Assembly (NCBI GenBank): GCA_002508705.1
Contig: DAYL01000012.1
Location: 1 to 26,900, forward strand
Source: Methanoculleus sp. UBA374
Lineage (GTDB): Archaea; Halobacteriota; Methanomicrobia; Methanomicrobiales; Methanoculleaceae
DNA: 26,900 nt
Reading direction: 5' to 3'
A program made the translations under genes and the position numbers. The notes beneath the pieces were generated by a model. That model saw nothing but the letters and a program-made list of their open reading frames with translations, did not search any database and was not told the origin of the DNA. Numbering within the stretch: position 1 is the stretch's first letter; every line of letters begins with the position of its first letter. This document shows positions 1-7,830 of the stretch, one piece after another.

Positions 1-268
1 TCGTGTGTCTCGAACCACAGCCGTGTCGGCAGTCGTTCCCCGCGTGGCGATACCCAGAGTGGAGCCGTATTTCAGGTTTGACGCCAGAGAACACTCAATT
101 TTTCGCGGGGAGGCGACAGAATGCTCTGAACTATAGGAATCGTCAGCCGCTGGAAACTTTTAGGATGACTTCTGGGTTTCAGGTGCGGAACGCACCGACG
201 AGCCTGTGGACTCGCTCCCGCTGGGGAGGGGGATGAAACAGGAAGCCCCGCCCTTGAGGGCGGGGTAG
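1..268 (+). pseudogene. tnpB: tnpB 3' remnant (IS200/IS605 accessory RNA-guided nuclease), degenerate
   Basis: The final codons read EPVDSLPLGRGMKQEAPPLR then AG and a stop at 266-268. This tail is typical of TnpB proteins whose gene ends in the element's terminal hairpin. Upstream the frame breaks: the same frame has stops near 132-134 and about 160. Zinc-ribbon-like residues (CVSNHS ... RGDTQSGAVFQV) appear in another frame, ending in a TGA near 79. At least two frame changes are therefore needed to rebuild the usual C-terminal zinc ribbon and tail, and the expected cysteines are largely missing. TnpB proteins are RNA-guided nucleases that act at the donor site. This copy should be dead. 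Identification rests on the tail and hairpin, not on a full domain. Confidence 0.6.
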
Positions 269-273
269 TTCAC
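1..273 (+). mobile_element. Right end of a decayed IS200/IS605-family element
   Basis: The right boundary is marked by a perfect 8-bp hairpin, CCCCGCCC-TTGA-GGGCGGGG (246-265), followed by TAGTTCAC. This arrangement closes many archaeal and bacterial IS200/IS605 (IS1341-type) elements, where the tnpB stop codon lies just after the hairpin. Only the 3' end is in the window. The sequence after TTCAC (from 274) reads straight into a Fic-family C-terminus, so the element or its ancestor probably landed in that gene. The left end and any tnpA lie outside. The exact end base is inferred from the usual hairpin-to-end distance. Confidence 0.7.
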
Positions 274-486
274 GCGATAAAACTGATCGATACGCTCTTT
301 GACCGCCCCATCATCACGATAGGGCAGGTGGCGGAGGAGTTGCGGATCAGCCGTCAGGCCGCAACCAACCTCGTGGGTAAATTCGAGAAGATTGGAATCG
401 TGGAGGAGATTACCGGGAAAGAACGATATAAACAGTACATGTTTGTGGATTATGTCAGGATTATCGAGGAAGGCACGCGAATATAG
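274..486 (+). pseudogene. C-terminal stub of a Fic-family protein (winged-helix tail)
   Basis: About 70 codons run from AIKLIDTLFDRPIITIGQV to ...VRIIEEGTRI before TAG at 484-486. The core is a winged-helix pattern: GQVAEELRISRQAATNLVGK, then FEKIGIVEEITGKERYKQY. It matches the C-terminal DNA-binding-like domain that follows the Fic (AMPylation) domain in many prokaryotic Fic proteins. The Fic catalytic motif (HPFxxGNGR) and all upstream sequence are absent, because the IS right end sits immediately before codon 274. This is best read as a gene truncated by insertion of the element. It has no start codon or ribosome binding site of its own. The family call is by pattern recognition. Confidence 0.65.
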
Positions 487-607
487 TCCGGATCTTGCAG
501 GCGGGCAAGACCAATCGGCTGGTGCGCCCGGGAACGTGTCATCCGGGCAGGGCTGCCGGGCGGCAGGTTATACCTCTCGCTTTCCGGTATGGCGCTCCAC
601 CTGCTTC

Positions 608-799
608 TCAGGGCGTTCTGCCGCGCTTCACACTTACGACAACGACAATCGTCCCGATAATGAAAGCGATGGCTACCGTCGCCGCCGGGAACGGGGATTG
701 GCCGACAATCTCTTCGCAGGTCGCGACGCAGAGTAGAGGGCGCACCCGGAGAATCCCTGTACCCTGCAGAAACCATATAACCCCTCCCAAAACCGGCAC
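608..799 (-). CDS. Possible small membrane protein, unrecognised
   Basis: This is a 63-codon frame with a GTG start at 799 preceded by GAAGGTAC, a weak ribosome binding site. It has an N-terminal hydrophobic stretch (PVLGGVIWFLQGTGIL) and a strong transmembrane segment near residues 39-57 (FPAATVAIAFIIGTIVVVV), ending in a basic tail (KRGRTP). No family is recognised. Other frames over the same stretch are also open, as is common in high-GC DNA, and one begins after a better GGGAGGGG site at 776. It could be a real short membrane protein or chance. Confidence 0.3.
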   Translation of the reverse strand: MPVLGGVIWFLQGTGILRVRPLLCVATCEEIVGQSPFPAATVAIAFIIGTIVVVVSVKRGRTP

Positions 800-943
800 G
801 TACCTTCGCCCCGTTTGACGTCAGATTTCCGATCTGACCCCCGGAAGAATGAAGAGGGAGACTCCCCCCACCCTCTTACCCCGGCAACGGGCGGTTCAAT
901 CCCGCCGGCCGCTATGGAGATACCCGGAGACCCTGAAGCGAGA
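800..943. other. Non-coding stretch with a hairpin and a tRNA T-arm-like motif
   Basis: No convincing gene lies between the possible small membrane protein and the end of the MBL/rhodanese gene. Two structures stand out. A 7-bp perfect hairpin, GTCAGAT-TTCCG-ATCTGAC, lies at 820-838. At 890-906 a 5-bp stem (GGCGG/CCGCC) encloses the 7-nt loop TTCAATC, which fits the tRNA T-loop rule (TTCRANY with a G53-C61 closing pair). It is followed by seven bases that could be an acceptor 3' strand (GGCCGCT, 907-913). No matching 5' half was found upstream, so a whole tRNA is not supported. It may be a tRNA 3' remnant or chance. Confidence 0.3.
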
Positions 944-2320
944 TCACGCCTTAACCAGCGGGTAGTTCGCCGCCTCCCAGCCGATGGTGCCGCCGAGCAG
1001 GTTGATGACGTGCCCGAAACCGTGTTTCTGGAGAATGCTTGCCGCAAGGCTTCCTTTGAACCCGGCATCGCAGTGAACGACGACCTGTTTCTCCCCCGGG
1101 ACCTCCGCGAGGTGGTCTTCCAGGTATCCGACGTAGATGTGGTGGGAGCCCAGGATGTGGCCCTCCTTCTCCCGGTGGCCGATTTCGCGCACGTCGAGAA
1201 TATACACCGAAGGATCGTCCAGGTGCTCCGCGAGGTCGGAAGGAGACCAGGTGCCGGTCCTCTCCATCCGCTCGCCCTGCTTGAACCAGGCGGCAAACCC
1301 CCCGGAAAGGTATCCCGCGATGTTGTCGTAACCGAGCCGGACGAAGTGGCGCATCACAGGGCCCAGGTCCAGATTGAAATCGTCCACGAGGACGATCGGG
1401 TCCTCGTAGTTCAGGTAGTAGCCCATGTAGAGGGGGAGCCCCCCGCGCCAGATGTTGATGGTTCCCGGGATATGTCCGCCGGCAAAACTCGTCGGGGACC
1501 GGATATCGACGATCTGTGCTCCCCGCTCCAGGAGAGAGCGGACCTCCCGGGCCGAGTAGGCACGCAGGTACGGCAGGCTGTAGATGAGGGGCGGGCCGTC
1601 CCTGTTGAGCCGGTGCATCATCTCAAAATACGGCGGCTCGTAGAGTTGTTCACCCATCTTATACTCGACGAACGCTTCCTCATCCATCGAGAGCAGCCGG
1701 TTTGTCGCCGCTTCGTATCCGATGGTCGTGTACTCCCGGTCGCTGATATTCCCGCCGCAGACCGAGCCGGCGCCGTGGGCGGGGCAGACGATCACCCCGG
1801 CGGGAAGAGGGAGGATCTTCTCGTGCAGGCTTGCATAGAGGAACTCGGACATCTCCCGCCGCCGGTCCTCGCCGGCAAGATCGGTCCTCCCGACCTCGCC
1901 GGCAAAGAGTGCGTCGCCGGTAAAGATCATCAGCGGGTCGTCGGAGACGGACCGGTCGCGGAGGAGAAGCGATATGCTCTCCGCCGTGTGGCCGGGCGTC
2001 TCCAGGACCTCGATCTCGAGCGGCCCGACCCTGAAGGTCTCCCCTTCCCGAACAGCGGTGCCGAACCCGAACGCCTCCCGCGACCCGTGGAGGATCTCCG
2101 CCCCGGTCGGGCGGGCGAGCTCCCGGGAGCCGCAGATATAATCCTCGTTTTTGTGCGTCTCAAAGATCTTTGTGATCTTCATGTTCTCGCGCCCGGCGGC
2201 GCTCGCGTAGATCCGGCAGTCGCGTCTCGGATCGATGACCGCCGCCTCCCCGCCCGCCCCGACGATGTAGGAGTTGTGAGCAAGGATCTCGGACTTAATC
2301 TTCTCAAACAGCATCGGCAT
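944..2320 (-). CDS. MBL-fold protein with two C-terminal rhodanese domains (persulfide dioxygenase/sulfurtransferase-like)
   Basis: The product is 458 residues and predicted cytosolic. An MBL-fold domain covers roughly residues 1-245, with TPGH (H111), GDALFAGEVGRTDL (D136) and CPAHG (H182). The usual first metal motif THxHxDH is instead THKNEDY (55-61), so two or three expected metal ligands are replaced. Two rhodanese domains follow. The first (about 255-350) lacks the active cysteine (VDD at the loop). The second (about 357-455) keeps it in VHCDAGFKGS (C417). Relatives with intact metal sites oxidise persulfides, and the rhodanese part moves sulfane sulfur. The start has GGGAGATGA immediately upstream. 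ATG 2314 is an alternative with better spacing. The acyl-CoA synthetase lies 97 bp upstream on the same strand, and a box A in that gap could give this gene its own promoter. Confidence 0.9.
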   Translation of the reverse strand: MPMLFEKIKSEILAHNSYIVGAGGEAAVIDPRRDCRIYASAAGRENMKITKIFETHKNEDYICGSRELARPTGAEILHGSREAFGFGTAVREGETFRVGPLEIEVLETPGHTAESISLLLRDRSVSDDPLMIFTGDALFAGEVGRTDLAGEDRRREMSEFLYASLHEKILPLPAGVIVCPAHGAGSVCGGNISDREYTTIGYEAATNRLLSMDEEAFVEYKMGEQLYEPPYFEMMHRLNRDGPPLIYSLPYLRAYSAREVRSLLERGAQIVDIRSPTSFAGGHIPGTINIWRGGLPLYMGYYLNYEDPIVLVDDFNLDLGPVMRHFVRLGYDNIAGYLSGGFAAWFKQGERMERTGTWSPSDLAEHLDDPSVYILDVREIGHREKEGHILGSHHIYVGYLEDHLAEVPGEKQVVVHCDAGFKGSLAASILQKHGFGHVINLLGGTIGWEAANYPLVKA

Positions 2321-2380
2321 TCATCTCCCGGAGAACAGGTTCCGCTTCCCGTTCCGATACGGCCGGGATGTGGATGAGAG

Positions 2381-2388
2381 ATATAAAA
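2381..2388 (-). promoter_or_regulatory. Possible box A for the MBL/rhodanese gene
   Basis: On the minus strand the sequence reads CTTTTATATCTC, an archaeal TATA-type box, inside the 97-bp gap between the acyl-CoA synthetase and the MBL gene. A start of transcription about 25 nt further on (near 2358) would leave a ~40-nt leader. This suggests the second gene can be transcribed independently. There is no direct evidence of use. Confidence 0.35.
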
Positions 2389-2417
2389 GATTTCCGGGAA
2401 CCGGGGAGAAAGGGGCG

Positions 2418-4517
2418 CTACTCCCGGGCGCCCGAACACCGGTCGTCGCGGACGGGAACGGGCCGCTCGCCTGCCGCCCGTGCGGTCCGGATCGCAAGGA
2501 TGCTTCCCACCGCCTTGAACGCATCCTCAAGCTCCTCGAAGTTCGGGACCCGGCAGGTCCGGAGGACGCGCAGGCCGCTTCGGATACTGTCGCCGCCGAG
2601 CATGCAGCCCACCACCATCTTCCCCGTGTTCCGGGAGAACCGGACGATCTCGTTCGCAACATGCGCCGGGTCGATGAGCGTGGTCGGCACCGCGATCACG
2701 AACGCAATATCCCAGAAATCCTGGTGCCGGATCAGCACGTCGAAGAGGGCGGCGAACCGGGCGGCGTCGGCGTCTCCGAGGATGTCCAGGGGGTTTGCGT
2801 GGTTCCAGAACGGAGGGAGGAACGCATCGAGTTCGCGGAGCACGTCGTCGGGGAGGTCGACCATCTCGACACCGTGGGTCTCGGCGTAGTCGGAGGCGAG
2901 GACGGCGAACCCCCCCGCACTGGTGACGGCGATCGCGCGTCCTCCCTGCGGGTAACCCCCGAACGCCAGGAGTTCGGCCAGGTTGAAGGCGTCCCGCAGG
3001 CTCCGGACCGGGATCATCCCCGCCTGCCGGAACGCCGCGACGTAGACGTCGTAACTCCCGGCAAGCGACCCGGTATGGGACGATGCCGCAGCCCTGCCCT
3101 TCCGGGACGACCCGGACTTCACCGCGACCACCGGCTTCCTCCCGACGACCTCGCGCGCCATCTGCATAAACCCGCGCCCGTCCTGGATCTCCTCGATATA
3201 GAGGGTGATGGACCGGGTCATTCGGTCCTGCTCGGCGAACCGGAGGTAGTGCTCGAACCCGAGGTCCGCCTGGTTGCCGACGCTGATGACGCTTGAGAAC
3301 CCGAACTCCTCCGGAAGGCTCCAGTCGACGACGGTAGTGATGACCGCACCGCTCTGGGAGATGAAGGCAACGTCTCCCGGTTTCGGCGAGACCGGGTCGA
3401 ATGTGGCGTTGATCCCCATATGAGGCATCATGACCCCGAGGCAGTTCGGGCCGATGATCCGGGTCCCGTAGCGGCGCGCTATCGCCGCTACTCTCTCCTC
3501 GAGTTCGGCACCGGCGCCGCCGGTCTCCCGAAATCCGGCGGTGACGATGATTGCGAGCCGGACCCCTTTCTCCCCGCATTCCTCCATCACCCCGGGGACG
3601 AAGCGGGCCGGCACGGCGATGACCGCCCAGTCGACCGGACCCGGGATCTCCGTAACGGAGGGGTAGACCTTCCGCCCGAAGATCTCGCTCCGGACCGGGT
3701 TGACCGGATAGAGGCTCCCGGGAAAGGAGAGCAGGTTCCGCAGGACGGAGTAACCCACCTTGTTCGGGCTTGCGGAGGCGCCGATCACCGCAATGGACTT
3801 CGGGAAGAAGAGGTCCGGGGGCGCCCCGACGCTCTCGCGGGCGGTCCCGACCCCGGCGGCATCCCCGACGATGATCCTCGCGTCGACGACGCTCGCCCCC
3901 TTTTCGTAGACGATCACCGGGTTGAGGTCGAACTCCCGGATTCCGGGGTTTTCGGCGAAGGTGCGCGCCATTGCGGCGATGACCCGGACAAGCGCCTCTT
4001 CGTCCTTCGGGGGCTCCCCGCGGTATCCCGAGATGAGTCGGTAGCCCTCGATCTCGCGGATCATCTCGCGAATCTCATCGTCCGTGATGGGCAGCACCCG
4101 GATGGAAACGTCCTCCAGGAGTTCCACCAGTTTCCCGCCGAGGCCGAACGTGATAACCCTGCCAAACGACGGATCGGTCTTTCCCCCGATCAGCACCTCG
4201 AGCCCCGCGGGCATCTGCTTCTCGACAATGACACCGGTGACGGCCGCCCGGGGAGCGCGGGCGGCGCTGTTCCTCATGATGGTCCGGAAAGCCTCTTCGG
4301 CCTCCCCGGGCCCCTCGACCCCGGGGATCACCCCGCCGACATCGCTCTTGTGGACGATCTCCGGCGAGACGACCTTCATGACGACGGGGTAGCCCATCTC
4401 CCCGGCGGCAGCCCGCGCATCGGCGGCGCTGGCGACCAGGCGGTGGGGCGGCACGGGTATCCCGCACGAGTCCAGCAGGCGATAGCCTTCGGGTTCGGTT
4501 AACATCCTCTCGGGCAC
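2418..4517 (-). CDS. Acyl-CoA synthetase (NDP-forming) / ADP-forming acetate-CoA ligase, beta-alpha fusion
   Basis: The 699-residue protein interconverts acyl-CoA plus ADP and phosphate with free acid, CoA and ATP. An N-terminal ATP-grasp domain (about 5-220; PVVMKVVSPEIVHKSDVGGV at 44-63, EFDLNPVIV at 195-203) corresponds to the beta subunit. It is followed by a Rossmann CoA-binding domain (from about 238, SIAVIGASASPNKVGYSVLRN) and succinyl-CoA-synthetase-like ligase domains (FISQSGAV near 385-392; SSHTGSLAG near 479-487). H481 is the likely phosphohistidine by family analogy. Length is normal for the fused type. The start is GTG 4517, because TGAGGAGGAA sits 3-5 nt before it, whereas ATG 4505 is too far away. 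Many archaea use alpha-beta or separate subunits, and the substrate (acetate, aryl or branched acid) cannot be told from sequence. It is probably co-transcribed with the downstream MBL gene. Confidence 0.93.
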   Translation of the reverse strand: MPERMLTEPEGYRLLDSCGIPVPPHRLVASAADARAAAGEMGYPVVMKVVSPEIVHKSDVGGVIPGVEGPGEAEEAFRTIMRNSAARAPRAAVTGVIVEKQMPAGLEVLIGGKTDPSFGRVITFGLGGKLVELLEDVSIRVLPITDDEIREMIREIEGYRLISGYRGEPPKDEEALVRVIAAMARTFAENPGIREFDLNPVIVYEKGASVVDARIIVGDAAGVGTARESVGAPPDLFFPKSIAVIGASASPNKVGYSVLRNLLSFPGSLYPVNPVRSEIFGRKVYPSVTEIPGPVDWAVIAVPARFVPGVMEECGEKGVRLAIIVTAGFRETGGAGAELEERVAAIARRYGTRIIGPNCLGVMMPHMGINATFDPVSPKPGDVAFISQSGAVITTVVDWSLPEEFGFSSVISVGNQADLGFEHYLRFAEQDRMTRSITLYIEEIQDGRGFMQMAREVVGRKPVVAVKSGSSRKGRAAASSHTGSLAGSYDVYVAAFRQAGMIPVRSLRDAFNLAELLAFGGYPQGGRAIAVTSAGGFAVLASDYAETHGVEMVDLPDDVLRELDAFLPPFWNHANPLDILGDADAARFAALFDVLIRHQDFWDIAFVIAVPTTLIDPAHVANEIVRFSRNTGKMVVGCMLGGDSIRSGLRVLRTCRVPNFEELEDAFKAVGSILAIRTARAAGERPVPVRDDRCSGARE

Positions 4518-4699
4518 GTATTCCTCCTCACGGTATGCCGGTGTCCCTGTACACGGGATTGGTTCGACCGCTCATAATAATTGTCCGGCTCCGGAAACGG
4601 GCTCGCCTGTATATGATGCTACGAATGAGAGTTAAATCATATCGAGTGTTTCCCAATTCGACAGATATAATAAACAATGTTACGAGTATTTGTACAGGT
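4518..4699. promoter_or_regulatory. Divergent promoter region between acyl-CoA synthetase and ABC importer
   Basis: This AT-richer spacer separates the minus-strand synthetase from the plus-strand importer. For the importer, GATATAATA at 4664-4672 lies about 30 nt before ATG 4700. That predicts a leader of only a few bases and fits the weak AGGT ribosome site there. For the synthetase, AATTATTATGAG on the minus strand (about 4570-4582) could be box A, giving a leader of roughly 30 nt with the strong TGAGGAGGAA site. No clear metal-repressor operator was recognised. Confidence 0.4.
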
Positions 4700-5869
4700 A
4701 TGTCACCATTCCGCTACACCGGATCGCTCGCGGCCGCCATGGTCGCTGCCCTCGTTCTGCTGATGATCGCCGCCGGGTGTACCGGCACCGGAACCACCGG
4801 TCCGACCGTCGCTCCGGGCGACACCAACCGGACGGCCTCGATCACCGACGGCTTCGGCCGGAACGTCACCGTCCCCGCGCCCCTGGAGAGCGTTGTCTGC
4901 TCGGGCTCGGGGTGCCTCCGCTACCTCGTCTACCTGCAGGGCCAGGACCTCGTCGTCGGCGTCGACGACATCGAGAAGAAGGAGCAGGCGATAGAAGGCC
5001 GCCCTTACGCTCTCGCCTATGGGTCGCAGTTCAAGGACCTCCCCCTGATCGGTGAGTTCAGGGGCAAGGACGACCCCGAGAAGATCCTTGCGGTCAACCC
5101 GCAACTCATCTTCAAGACCGGTTCGAGCGGAACGGCGTACGGAACGAGTGCCGCCGAGGCCGACAAACTCCAGGAGAAGACGGGCATCCCCGTCGTGGCG
5201 TTCCCGTACGGTTCGCTCAGAAACGACGCCGAGAAAGCCGAGATGTACGGCGGCCTCCGCACGATGGGCCAGGTCCTCGGAAAAGAAGACCGGGCCGAAG
5301 AGGTGATCGCCTACATCAAGGAGACGATGGCCGACCTTGAGCGCCGGACCGGCGACATCCCCGAGGAAGAGCAGAAGGCGGTTTACGTCGGCGGCATCTC
5401 CTCGGCAGGCGCCCACGGGATCATCTCAACCGAACCGGCCTATCCGCCGTTCCTCTGGGTGCACGCGAAGAACGTCGCAGCCGGCCTCGGTACGGCCCAC
5501 GCCGATGTCGCAAAAGAGGCCATCGTCGACTGGGACCCCGAGTACATCTTCATCGACGTCGGCACCACCCAGATGGAAGGCGGCGGGGCGATCGGCGAAC
5601 TGAAGAACGATGCCGCGCTGCAGGGCCTCTCCGCGTCGAAGAACGGCCGGGTCTACGGTGTCCTCCCGTACAACTTCTACAGCACGAACTACGAGACCGT
5701 GCTTGCCGACGCCTACTTCATCGGGAAGACCCTGTACCCCGACCGGTTTGCCGACGTCGATCCGACAGAGAAGGCGGACGAGATCTACACCTTCTTCCTC
5801 GGCAAACCGGTCTTCAGCGACCTGAACGGCCAGTACGGGAACCTCGGGTTCACCGGGATCACGCTGTAA
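4700..5869 (+). CDS. ABC importer substrate-binding lipoprotein (iron-siderophore/cobalamin type)
   Basis: The product is 389 residues from ATG 4700. The frame is open to 4535, but only the internal ATG gives a proper signal: a short basic start, a hydrophobic core (LAAAMVAALVLLMIAAG) and a lipobox cysteine (C27), then a TG-rich linker. The mature part begins ITDGFGRNVTVPAPLESVVC, the classic opening of COG0614 (FepB/BtuF-type) periplasmic-binding domains, and ends with a helical C-terminal lobe (NYETVLADAYFIGKTLYPDRF). It would be lipid-anchored outside the cell and deliver its ligand to the permease encoded next. The gap to the permease is 51 bp with a strong AGGAGGG site. Iron complexes are the likely ligand, but cobalamin or another chelate cannot be excluded. 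Confidence 0.9.
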   Translation: MSPFRYTGSLAAAMVAALVLLMIAAGCTGTGTTGPTVAPGDTNRTASITDGFGRNVTVPAPLESVVCSGSGCLRYLVYLQGQDLVVGVDDIEKKEQAIEGRPYALAYGSQFKDLPLIGEFRGKDDPEKILAVNPQLIFKTGSSGTAYGTSAAEADKLQEKTGIPVVAFPYGSLRNDAEKAEMYGGLRTMGQVLGKEDRAEEVIAYIKETMADLERRTGDIPEEEQKAVYVGGISSAGAHGIISTEPAYPPFLWVHAKNVAAGLGTAHADVAKEAIVDWDPEYIFIDVGTTQMEGGGAIGELKNDAALQGLSASKNGRVYGVLPYNFYSTNYETVLADAYFIGKTLYPDRFADVDPTEKADEIYTFFLGKPVFSDLNGQYGNLGFTGITL

Positions 5870-5920
5870 GCAGGGCGCAATGCGGGGAGAGTCCGAACGT
5901 GAACAGGAGGGTATGACGGC

Positions 5921-7036
5921 ATGCACTTTGCAGGCGGGGCCATCCCGGCGGATTACATGGGATACGTGCGGAAGAAGCACCTCTGGATCCTCGGGGGGGT
6001 CCTCCTCCTCTTTCTCCTCCTGATCGTATCCATCTCGGTCGGTGCGGCCGGCGTCCCTCCGTACGACGTCTTTCTCTCCCTCGTGAACGGTTCCGTCGAC
6101 CGGATAACTGCGTTTCTCCACCCGGGGCTGCCGCTTCCCGAAGTGTCGAGCACGGACCGGATCGTCTGGAATATCCGTCTCCCGCAGGCGCTTGCCGCAA
6201 TCGTCGCCGGGGTCGGGCTCTCGGTTGCCGGGGTCGCCATGCAGTCGATCCTCAGAAACCCGCTCGGGTCGCCGTTTACGCTCGGCATCTCGAACGCCGG
6301 CGCCTTCGGTGCGGCCGTCTCGGTCATCCTCCTCGGCACGGGAGAGATGCACTCGACGGTTGCCGACGCCGTCACCCTCAACAACCCCTACCTGACGACG
6401 ATCGTGGCATTCATCTTCTGCCTCCTTGCCACCGGGGTGATCCTCGCGATCTCCCGGGTGCGCGGGGCGTCCCCTGAGGTGATGGTGCTCGCCGGCGTCG
6501 CCATCTCCTCCCTCTTCACGGCAGGGACGATGTTCCTCCAGTACTTCGCCGACGACACCCAGCTTGCCGCCGTCGTCTTCTGGACGTTCGGCGACGTCAG
6601 CCGGGCCTCCTGGCAGGAACTCGGGATCATGACTCTCGTCGTTGTCGGAGCCAGCGTCTTCTTCTTCGCGAACCGGTGGAACTACAACGCTATCGATGCC
6701 GGCGACGAGACGGCAAAGGGGCTCGGCGTCAGCGTTGAGACGGTGCGCAACGTCGGTATGGTCGTCGCGGCGCTCGTATCCGCCGTGATCGTCTCGTTCC
6801 TCGGGGTCATCGGCTTTGTAGGGCTTGTCTGCCCGCACATGGTCCGAAGGATCATCGGCGACGACCAGCGGTTTCTGGTCCCGGGCTCCTGCGTCATGGG
6901 AGGAATCCTCCTCCTCGCCTCGGACACGGTCGCCCGGGTCATCGTCGCGCCCTACATCCTCCCGGTCGCCGTGCTCACGGCGTTCCTCGGCGCTCCGGTC
7001 TTCATCTATCTGCTTCTCGTGGGGTATCGGCGATGA
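5921..7036 (+). CDS. ABC importer permease, FecCD family
   Basis: This 371-residue, strongly hydrophobic protein has about nine to ten membrane segments. The FecCD signature is clear: RLPQALAAIVAGVGLSVAG (86-104) and RNPLGSPFTLGISNAGAFGA (112-131). Further markers are the SPEVMVLAGVAISSLF helix and the FLGVIGFVGLVCPHMVRRIIG coupling region that contacts the ATPase. Two copies would form the type II importer channel. The start at 5921 is preferred because AGGAGGG lies about 10 nt upstream. A second in-frame ATG at 5957 lacks a site. The stop overlaps the ATPase start by 4 bp (ATGA at 7033-7036), showing translational coupling. Confidence 0.93.
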   Translation: MHFAGGAIPADYMGYVRKKHLWILGGVLLLFLLLIVSISVGAAGVPPYDVFLSLVNGSVDRITAFLHPGLPLPEVSSTDRIVWNIRLPQALAAIVAGVGLSVAGVAMQSILRNPLGSPFTLGISNAGAFGAAVSVILLGTGEMHSTVADAVTLNNPYLTTIVAFIFCLLATGVILAISRVRGASPEVMVLAGVAISSLFTAGTMFLQYFADDTQLAAVVFWTFGDVSRASWQELGIMTLVVVGASVFFFANRWNYNAIDAGDETAKGLGVSVETVRNVGMVVAALVSAVIVSFLGVIGFVGLVCPHMVRRIIGDDQRFLVPGSCVMGGILLLASDTVARVIVAPYILPVAVLTAFLGAPVFIYLLLVGYRR

Positions 7037-7803
7037 TCCTGGAGGTCGACGGCGTGGCCTTCACCTACCGGAGCGCTCCGGTCATCCGGGAGATCACGTT
7101 CGATCTCGAACCGCACCAGGTCCTCGCGATCCTCGGGCCGAACGGCGTCGGGAAGACGACGCTCTTAAAGTGCATGAACGCCATCCTGCGGCCGGGGGCC
7201 GGGTCCGTCCTTGTCGACGGAACGGACCTCCTCAGGACGGATCGGATGGAGATCGCGCGGAACGTGGGCTACGTTCCGCAACGGTGCGAAGCGGGCAGGA
7301 TGACCGTCTTCGACGCCGTCCTCCTCGGCCGGCGGCCGCATATCGGGTGGAACGTAACGGATGCGGACCTCAAGGTCGTCGAATCAGCCATCCGGATGCT
7401 CCGCCTCGAGGACCTGACGCTGCGATATATCGACGAGATGAGCGGCGGAGAACTCCAGAAAGTGAGCATCGCCCGGGCGCTGGTGCAGGAGCCCCGGGTG
7501 CTCCTCCTGGACGAACCCACAAGCAGCCTCGACCTCCGGAACCAGCTGGAGATCCTCGGGATCGTCCGGCGCGTGGCGGAAGAGCACGACGTCGCCGCGG
7601 TGATGACGATGCACGACCTGAACATGGCGCTCCGCTACGCCGACCGGTTCATCCTCTTAAAGGACGGCGTCATCCACGCCGCCGGAGGCCACGATGTGGT
7701 GACGCCGGAGACCATCGAGGCGGTCTACGGCGTCCCGGTCACGGTCGAGCGCTACAACGGGTTCCGGGTCGTCGTTCCCCTGGCACCGGAGAGCGCCCTG
7801 TGA
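7033..7803 (+). CDS. ABC importer ATPase, FecE/BtuD type
   Basis: The 256-residue nucleotide-binding subunit powers the importer from the cytosolic face. Key motifs are Walker A GPNGVGKT (35-42), Q-loop VPQR (Q83), signature MSGGELQKVS (136-145), Walker B VLLLDE (156-161) with D-loop SSLD, and switch histidine H194 in MTMHDLN. Length and motif order are normal for siderophore and cobalamin importers. It completes a three-gene operon, 4700-7803. Confidence 0.94.
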   Translation: MILEVDGVAFTYRSAPVIREITFDLEPHQVLAILGPNGVGKTTLLKCMNAILRPGAGSVLVDGTDLLRTDRMEIARNVGYVPQRCEAGRMTVFDAVLLGRRPHIGWNVTDADLKVVESAIRMLRLEDLTLRYIDEMSGGELQKVSIARALVQEPRVLLLDEPTSSLDLRNQLEILGIVRRVAEEHDVAAVMTMHDLNMALRYADRFILLKDGVIHAAGGHDVVTPETIEAVYGVPVTVERYNGFRVVVPLAPESAL

Positions 7804-7813
7804 AATATATATA
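7803..7813 (+). promoter_or_regulatory. Box A overlapping the end of the importer operon
   Basis: AAATATATATA begins on the last base of the ATPase stop codon. Its centre is about 22-25 nt before ATG 7831, so transcription should begin at or within a few bases of that ATG. This predicts a leaderless transcript for the DUF1622 gene. Confidence 0.5.
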
Positions 7814-7830
7814 GGTCCGCCGTCACCGAT

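Noticed and set aside
815..2377. Long plus-strand frame of 520 codons over the MBL/rhodanese gene
   Set aside because: It is antisense to a gene with clear domains. Its protein is low-complexity and rich in D, V, P, R, as expected from a high-GC shadow frame.
5426..6838. 470-codon minus frame across the importer genes
   Set aside because: It spans two well-supported genes on the other strand and reads as Asp/Arg/Glu-rich shadow sequence with no domain.
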